DNA from: CANHBY01 sp031374415
GTDB taxonomy: Bacteria; Pseudomonadota; Gammaproteobacteria; Burkholderiales; Burkholderiaceae_C
Assembly: GCA_031374415.1 (NCBI GenBank)
Contig: JANMGB010000316.1
Coordinates: forward strand, 1-9,184
Length of the DNA: 9,184 nucleotides
Direction: 5' to 3'
This document shows, one piece after another, positions 5,493 to 9,184 of this stretch (the first letter of the stretch is position 1; every line of letters starts with the position of its first letter). The position numbers were made by a program, and so were the translations under genes. The notes under the pieces were generated by a model. The model had not been told where the DNA came from and did not search any database. It saw only the letters and a list, made by a program, of their open reading frames with translations.

Positions 5493-7184
5493 GGCTCTGC
5501 GTAACGGGCCGATCAACGCGCCCAACATCAGCAACCCCTGTCCACCCCAAGCCCCGCCACCACCACCGTCGTTCGCGGCGGGACTGGCTGGCGGTGGCGA
5601 GGGCGTGCTGGTTGTGCCGCCCCCAAAAATCGGGGCAGTGCCATACGCGCTCGGGTTGCTGGCGTACGCCAAGGACGCTGGGGCATCCAAGATGCCCGCC
5701 CCACAGGTGCTTGCCGTGCAATAGCAGCGACCGCGCGGGGCACTCAGATCGCACGTTTGCAGGCTGCTGAAATTGCTGGTGCTCACATGGGGGCGCGCTG
5801 TCACCTGCAGGCCATAAGCCAACTGATCCAATGTGAGTGACGGGTTGACCGACAACATCAACGACGCCACCCCCGCCACCACCGGCGCAGAAAAACTCGT
5901 CCCCGAGACCACCTGGTAAGTGTTGTTGCCCGGCCCCTGCACCCCGTCATTGCTGGCGACCACCAGCCCGGTGTCAGACATCGCTGTCCCCACGGGGTCG
6001 ATCTGCGCGCTCTGATCGGGCAAATCACCGCCCACCGTGCTGACCCCGATCTCAGGGCCAAAACTCGCATAACGGGCCTTAAAGCCGTCGCGGTTCAGCG
6101 CGCTGACCGCCAAAGCCCCTGGGCAGCGCGCCGGCCGGTACACCCCAGATCGATCACTGTCCCCTGCGGCGGCCACCACCAGCACACCGCGCGCACGCAA
6201 CTCGTCCAGCGTGTCTTGATACGGCGCGCAATCGGTGCTGGGACTGCCAAAGCTGAGGTTGATCACGCGGGCTGGGAAGGGGTTTGTGGGCAAGTCCGCC
6301 ACAGCCAAGCCGGCCGCCCAACGCAGGCCATCCACCACCGTGGTGGTCAAGGCACCGCACTGGCGTGCAATGCGCACCGAGCTCACACGAGCTTGCCAAT
6401 TGATGCCCGCCACGCCCAAGCCATTGCCTGTCAGTGCACCGATCTGGCTGGCCACGTTGGTGCCATGCCAAGTACTGGCTGCGGCGGGCAAACCCGGGCA
6501 CTCGCCCTCGGCGTGGCCATCCCCGGGGTCAGAAAAATCAGGGTCACGGCCATCGCCGTCGCCTGACAAATTCAACTCAGTACCCACCAAGTCATAGCCC
6601 GCACTGAACCGGCTGCCCAGCAAGTCCGGGTGAGAGCGCAGCAAGCCCGTGTCAAGCACAGCCACATTCACCGTGCTGCCCGTCGTGCGCGCCCAAGCTT
6701 GCGCCACATTCGGCACCCCTCGCGAGCCGGTTGTGGGCGTGGCACTCAGCCACCACTGGCTTGCTACAAACACCGGGTCGGTGGGGGGCACCACCTGCAA
6801 AGTCTGCTCCATCACGTTGGGTGAAGCCCACTGAACGTCGGGGTGTGCACGCAAGGCCTGCAGCAGCTGTTCAGCCTCGGCGCCTGCCAACGGCCGCTCC
6901 CACTGCACCACATAGGTGTTCGGCCCCCCCGTCTGGCGTGCCAACCCCATCGGCAATGGCAGGCCTTGAAACACCTTGGTCAAACGCTCCAAACTGCGTG
7001 CCGGGCTGGCATCCACTTGGGCTTTGAGCTTGATGATCACCCCAAACGCTTGCGCGCTGGCGGCGCCGGGGCGTGCGGGTGCGGCGGTTTGCGCGTGGGC
7101 GCTGAGCGTGCTCAGTGCCCCCCAAACCAGCGCGGCCTGACACCACGGAACAAGTCGACGTCGGGAGAGAAGTGAAAAATGCAT
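5478..7184 (-). CDS. Secreted S8 (subtilisin-family) serine protease with GlyGly-CTERM-like tail
   Basis: A 568-residue precursor. The N-terminal signal peptide has three Arg (about 7-10), a hydrophobic core (12-28) and a likely cut after AHA (about 31). The region to about 130 resembles an inhibitory propeptide (I9 type). Asp-178 (AVLDTG), His-240 (WHGTN) and Ser-430 (SGTSFSAP) form the catalytic triad. Two positions differ from common family patterns: HGTN instead of HGTH, and AAAGD where AAGN supplies the oxyanion Asn, so Asp-342 replaces it. Several cysteines (276, 319, 354, 478, 487, 489, 494) suggest disulfides. After a Pro/Ser/Thr linker the protein ends with DGGGGG, a hydrophobic segment (about 547-559) and RRASK, the layout of GlyGly-CTERM proteins processed by rhombosortase. 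The ATG at 7184 is chosen over an in-frame GTG at 7205 because it directly precedes the basic signal-peptide region. It lies 49 bp downstream of trmL and may share its transcript. Confidence 0.93.
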   Translation of the reverse strand: MHFSLLSRRRLVPWCQAALVWGALSTLSAHAQTAAPARPGAASAQAFGVIIKLKAQVDASPARSLERLTKVFQGLPLPMGLARQTGGPNTYVVQWERPLAGAEAEQLLQALRAHPDVQWASPNVMEQTLQVVPPTDPVFVASQWWLSATPTTGSRGVPNVAQAWARTTGSTVNVAVLDTGLLRSHPDLLGSRFSAGYDLVGTELNLSGDGDGRDPDFSDPGDGHAEGECPGLPAAASTWHGTNVASQIGALTGNGLGVAGINWQARVSSVRIARQCGALTTTVVDGLRWAAGLAVADLPTNPFPARVINLSFGSPSTDCAPYQDTLDELRARGVLVVAAAGDSDRSGVYRPARCPGALAVSALNRDGFKARYASFGPEIGVSTVGGDLPDQSAQIDPVGTAMSDTGLVVASNDGVQGPGNNTYQVVSGTSFSAPVVAGVASLMLSVNPSLTLDQLAYGLQVTARPHVSTSNFSSLQTCDLSAPRGRCYCTASTCGAGILDAPASLAYASNPSAYGTAPIFGGGTTSTPSPPPASPAANDGGGGGAWGGQGLLMLGALIGPLRRASKLT

Positions 7185-7233
7185 GGGTCCATTATGGTGG
7201 TGCACCGCGGAACCATTGATTCAATTTGTGACT

Positions 7234-7704
7234 TCATGCACCACCGTCGTAACCCCATTGGCGCCAGGCTTCAAACACACTCACGGCCACCGCGTTGCTC
7301 AAGTTCAGGCTGCGTTGCCCTGCTCGCATCGGCAGACGAACGCGCTGGGCTGGTGCAAAAGTCTCGCGCACCGCCTCAGGCAGCCCCGCCGTCTCCGAGC
7401 CAAACACCAGGTAATCCCCGGCCTGCCAGCGCGCCTGCGCCAAGGGCTGGCTGCCCCGCGTGGTGAACGCAAAGCACCGTTCGGGCGGGGGCTGCTCGGC
7501 CGTGATGAACGCCTCCCATGACGCATGCCGCCGCACCGCCGCGTACTCGTGATAATCCAAGCCAGCCCGCTGCAGCAGCCTGTCCTCCATGTCAAAACCC
7601 AAAGGCTCAATCAAGTGCAAAGCGCAGCCCGTGTTAGCCGCCAAGCGAATGATGTTGCCCGTATTGGGCGGGATTTCAGGGTGAACCAAAACAATATTGA
7701 ACAT
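7234..7704 (-). CDS. trmL: tRNA (cytidine(34)-2'-O)-methyltransferase
   Basis: A compact 156-residue SPOUT-class methyltransferase, the usual length for TrmL. The enzyme methylates the 2'-O of the wobble nucleotide (C34 or cmnm5U34) of tRNA-Leu isoacceptors using S-adenosylmethionine and acts as a dimer. Visible motifs: NTGNIIRLAANTG (14-26) with the conserved N-T-G-N-I-x-R; FGSETAGLP (101-109), cofactor-binding loop; and RSLNLSNAVAVSVFE (131-145), the trefoil-knot motif. The ATG at 7704 puts the first beta-strand (FNIVLV) at the very start, as in homologues; an in-frame TTG at 7722 would add only six residues. No ribosome site is obvious. A mobile element ends about 70 bp upstream of this start, so its original promoter may have been displaced. 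The protease gene follows on the same strand after 49 bp. Confidence 0.95.
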   Translation of the reverse strand: MFNIVLVHPEIPPNTGNIIRLAANTGCALHLIEPLGFDMEDRLLQRAGLDYHEYAAVRRHASWEAFITAEQPPPERCFAFTTRGSQPLAQARWQAGDYLVFGSETAGLPEAVRETFAPAQRVRLPMRAGQRSLNLSNAVAVSVFEAWRQWGYDGGA

Positions 7705-7771
7705 GGGCAGGGGTGGTTGCAAACCTTCGCTTTGAAGAGCTTGCGTGATGTGACGAGAGCTGGGGGAAATC

Positions 7772-7777
7772 TACCTG
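7772..7777. repeat. Target-site duplication, left copy (TACCTG)
   Basis: TACCTG directly adjoins the left terminal inverted repeat and is repeated directly after the right one at 8342-8347. A 7-bp reading (CTACCTG) is possible if the outermost base of the right repeat is counted as flank. Confidence 0.8.
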
Positions 7778-7808
7778 GTACCCCGTCTCAGTGGATTTGA
7801 AAGGTTGA
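7778..7808 (+). repeat. Left terminal inverted repeat
   Basis: Begins GTACCCCGTCTC and runs 31 bp inward. It matches the reverse complement of 8311-8341 except for one C/T difference. Confidence 0.88.
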
Positions 7809-7842
7809 CTTGTTGGGAGGGTATGGCGAAGTACACAGGCTG

Positions 7843-7870
7843 CTGGATCCCCGCCTGCGCGGGGATGACA
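7843..7870 (-). repeat. REP-type hairpin 1
   Basis: Contains ATCCCCGC (7847-7854), a CTGC loop and GCGGGGAT (7859-7866), flanked by CTGG and GACA. It opens the first module and faces hairpin 2. The 48 bp 7823-7870 repeat at 8128-8175 with four mismatches. Confidence 0.88.
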
Positions 7871-7894
7871 TGGAGAGATGCCAAACCCTGCGCC

Positions 7895-7989
7895 CGTCGT
7901 TTTCGCCTGTGCCCGTCGTTCCCGCACGTGCTCGTCGTTCCCTCCTGCACGCGTCATCCTCGCCTGCTCCCGTCATCCCCGCCTGCTCC
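7895..7989 (+). repeat. Tandem array of five 19-bp units
   Basis: Five consecutive units of exactly 19 bp start at 7895, 7914, 7933, 7952 and 7971. They drift from CGTCGTTTTCGCCTGTGCC to CGTCATCCCCGCCTGCTCC and lead without a break into hairpin 2 at 7990, whose first 12 bp continue the same phase. Units become more like the hairpin half-site towards the right, suggesting stepwise duplication of a half-palindrome by slippage, with older, more diverged units on the left. The second module has only 16 bp in this position. Confidence 0.8.
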
Positions 7990-8019
7990 CGTCATCCCCG
8001 CGCAGGCGGGGATCCAGGA
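7990..8019 (+). repeat. REP-type hairpin 2
   Basis: CGTC, then ATCCCCGC (7994-8001), a GCAG loop and GCGGGGAT (8006-8013), then CCAGGA. It is inverted relative to hairpin 1, making a BIME-like pair. The 42 bp 7990-8031 repeat at 8192-8233 with three mismatches. Confidence 0.88.
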
Positions 8020-8147
8020 CGGTGCCTCAGGCGCAACATCCCCGTGCACCGGACTCCTGCAAACTATGGATCCGGCCCAATGAAGTCTTGACTTCCGCAT
8101 TTCTTCACAAGCCGTGCGAAGCGGCGCATGGCGTCGTACGCAGGCCG

Positions 8148-8175
8148 CTGGATCCCCGCCTGCGCGGGGATGACA
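8148..8175 (-). repeat. REP-type hairpin 3
   Basis: Same sequence and orientation as hairpin 1: ATCCCCGC at 8152-8159 and GCGGGGAT at 8164-8171. It opens the second, shorter module. Confidence 0.88.
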
Positions 8176-8191
8176 CGCACAACCCTCAGCA

Positions 8192-8221
8192 CGTCATCCC
8201 CGCGCAGGCGGGGATCCAGGA
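8192..8221 (+). repeat. REP-type hairpin 4
   Basis: Same sequence and orientation as hairpin 2, with stem 8196-8215. It is separated from hairpin 3 by only 16 bp and closes the second module. Confidence 0.88.
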
Positions 8222-8310
8222 TGCCGCCTCAGGTACGTTATTCCCGCGAACTAGGCCCTAGATCCCTGCAGCCCAGCTTGCCAATTGTCCACCTGCTCGC
8301 TTTGGTGAAA

Positions 8311-8341
8311 TCAACCTTTCAAATTCACTGAGACGGGGTAC
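8311..8341 (-). repeat. Right terminal inverted repeat
   Basis: Ends in GAGACGGGGTAC, the complement of the left terminus, with one mismatch in 31 bp. Confidence 0.88.
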
Positions 8342-8347
8342 TACCTG
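8342..8347. repeat. Target-site duplication, right copy (TACCTG)
   Basis: Directly adjoins the right terminal repeat and equals 7772-7777. Removing the element and one copy restores a continuous sequence upstream of trmL. Confidence 0.8.
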
Positions 8348-8567
8348 TGCCCAGAGTTTCCATTCAAGGGCGTCCCAGCGATTTTGAGGCCTCGACAACA
8401 GCCCCACACGCCCGCGCAACCGCCAAGCGCAACGCCCGCAAGCCAAGCGGCGGCCCCATCCGGCGCGAGCAGCGAGGGCCAGGGCCGTCAGATTCACCAG
8501 GGTTTTTTCAAGATCAAAATTCACCCTCGTGAAGGGGGTAGCTCGACTGGACAAGGTACTTGCCCCT

Positions 8568-8626
8568 CAATGATCGACCTGTGCAGGATCATGAACAGGC
8601 GTGCCGTGCGGCCAGCAATGATCGAC
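8568..8626 (+). repeat. Direct repeat of CAATGATCGAC, 48 bp apart
   Basis: CAATGATCGAC occurs at 8568-8578 and again at 8616-8626. The first copy overlaps an inverted repeat (ATGAT 8570-8574 with ATCAT 8588-8592, enclosing CCTG-tg-CAGG). Both copies are followed by a form of CAGGCG. This could be a small regulatory or recombination remnant; no function is evident. Confidence 0.45.
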
Positions 8627-8780
8627 AGGCGACGAACGCGAAGTGGTGGGGCTCATTCGTGATGCCCAGTCTGGGCCAACCTTGTTGGAGTTCGACGCCG
8701 TGAACAACGGCAGCCCACCCCGCTTCTAGCCCTTCGTGACAGGCTCGAGCCTGCGTTAGCCCATGGGCTCATCCCATATC

Positions 8781-8920
8781 CCCGAGAGTTTGAGGCCCTG
8801 GAGATGGCCCGACGTTTGGTTTTCAATCCATCCCATGACTTGTCAGCAAGGTGAGATCACAGATCGGGAAAATTCATTGAAAACAACCCGTCGGGTAATG
8901 TTTCGCGCCAAACTCTCAGG
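8781..8920. repeat. Inverted repeat with GAGAGTTTG arms
   Basis: GAGAGTTTG (8784-8792) is perfectly complementary to CAAACTCTC (8909-8917). After one mismatched pair, the two outermost base pairs (8781-8782 with 8919-8920) also match. The roughly 140-bp interval has no coding sequence that I trust. It could be the ends of a degraded insertion element or a long-range RNA stem; no target duplication flanks it. Confidence 0.4.
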
Positions 8921-9184
8921 TTCCAATGTAGTCAAGCCGTTGCAATGCGAAGAATTTCTCAGTTTTTAGGTCTCGGCACGACGAGAAGAGACACCGATCC
9001 GGCCCGCACCCCCACTCGGCGACGCTCAGCTGTAGCGGCAGAGAACCCGACTGCACCCCCGCCCACTGCCGCAGCAACCAATCCGGGCGTCAGTGGCCGC
9101 CGGGGCATTCTCAGGCAATCTCCCATGCAAGCCACCCTGCGGGCGCAGGCAGCTGAGACTTGCCCTTCAAGCCGTCGCGAGTAT

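Larger units (their letters stand above)
7778..8341. mobile_element. Non-autonomous MITE-like element with internal paired hairpins
   Basis: A 564-bp element bounded by 31-bp terminal inverted repeats (7778-7808 and 8311-8341; 30 of 31 positions match) and flanked by the direct repeat TACCTG. This is the signature of insertion by a DDE-type transposase. No frame inside encodes a transposase: all open frames run across the internal palindromes and have the typical nonsense translation of such repeats. The element would therefore need an enzyme supplied in trans; the terminal sequence starts GTACCCCGTCTC, and I cannot assign an IS family. Inside are two copies of a paired-hairpin module (7823-8031 and 8128-8233), the first with a 19-bp tandem array. 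The element sits upstream of trmL (minus strand) and may alter its expression. Confidence 0.82.
8348..9184. other. Region without a convincing gene
   Basis: In these 837 bp I see no frame with a recognisable motif, credible start and ribosome site. The best candidate is a minus-strand frame open from about 8507 to a stop at 8364, with its only ATG at 8459. It gives about 31 residues rich in Leu, Ala and Arg with gene-like composition, and could be the remnant of a gene end cut off from its start. The plus-strand frames at 8384-8662 and 8763-8969 have low-complexity or mixed composition and no ribosome site. A minus-strand frame is open from the right edge to a stop at 8959, possibly the end of a gene outside the window, but I cannot recognise it. 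Short repeats at 8568-8626 and 8781-8920 are listed separately. Confidence 0.55.

Noticed and set aside
7843..8221. CRISPR array
   Set aside because: The repeats alternate in orientation, spacing is irregular, the 19-bp units have no spacers between them, and there are no cas genes.
7805..8331. Several overlapping open frames on both strands with phrases like VIPAQAGIQ, DPRLRGDD and PACAGMT
   Set aside because: These are the six-frame translations of the GTCATCCCCGC palindromes, a well-known source of spurious gene calls. They lack ribosome sites and coding character.
7676..8554. A single minus-strand gene interrupted by the mobile element
   Set aside because: Removing the element and one target copy does join two open frames, but the resulting protein has no recognisable motif, overlaps trmL in another frame and lacks gene-like composition. 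The insertion is more likely intergenic.
8781..8920. Glycine riboswitch
   Set aside because: AAACTCTCAGG recalls the 3' part of the aptamer, but the conserved GCCGAAGG core is absent from the interval and no glycine-cleavage gene follows.
8763..8969. 68-residue plus-strand open frame
   Set aside because: It has no ribosome site, motif or supporting neighbour, and it spans the inverted repeat at 8781-8920.
9169..9178. AAGCCGTCGC near the right edge, as in the left arm of the 1-141 repeat
   Set aside because: A 10-bp match between a 140-bp element and a 9-kb window is expected by chance, and the similarity does not extend.

Overview
The window is GC-rich with compact gene packing. The conserved genes (a stand-alone biotin ligase followed by a SPOR-like protein, a long topoisomerase III with a zinc-ribbon tail and a Lys/Ala-rich end, trmL, and a secreted S8 protease with a glycine-rich C-terminal anchor) suggest a betaproteobacterium of the Burkholderiales, probably Comamonadaceae-like. 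This is inferred from gene content and base composition, not from a database match.

Layout. Positions 1-141 form one large imperfect inverted repeat whose arms meet at a central palindrome; it lies directly after the stop of an unrecognised minus-strand gene (151-543). Upstream of that gene, on the same strand, is topB (657-3272). A short divergent intergenic region with two perfect palindromes separates topB from a plus-strand cluster of three tightly packed genes: a SET-domain protein methyltransferase (3405-3917), birA (3940-4815) and a membrane-anchored SPOR-like protein (4812-5492). This cluster converges on a minus-strand gene for a secreted subtilisin-family protease (5478-7184), and the two coding regions overlap by 15 bp at their 3' ends. 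trmL (7234-7704) lies upstream of the protease on the same strand, 49 bp away.

About 70 bp upstream of trmL sits a 564-bp non-autonomous mobile element (7778-8341) with 31-bp terminal inverted repeats (30 of 31 matching) and a 6-bp target duplication (TACCTG). It encodes no transposase. Inside are two diverged copies of a paired-hairpin (BIME-like) module built on the GTCATCCCCGC...GCGGGGAT palindrome. The first copy has gained an array of five 19-bp units derived from half of that palindrome. From 8348 to the right edge (837 bp) I find no convincing gene, only short repeats.

Functionally the window is mostly housekeeping: DNA topology, biotin attachment, tRNA wobble-base methylation and protein lysine methylation. 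A secreted protease and a mobile repeat element are added. The observations most worth following are the composite repeat element with its expanding 19-bp array, the large inverted repeat at the left edge, and the protease with a rhombosortase-type C-terminal signal and Asp instead of Asn at the expected oxyanion position. I do not see a complete undescribed multi-gene system.
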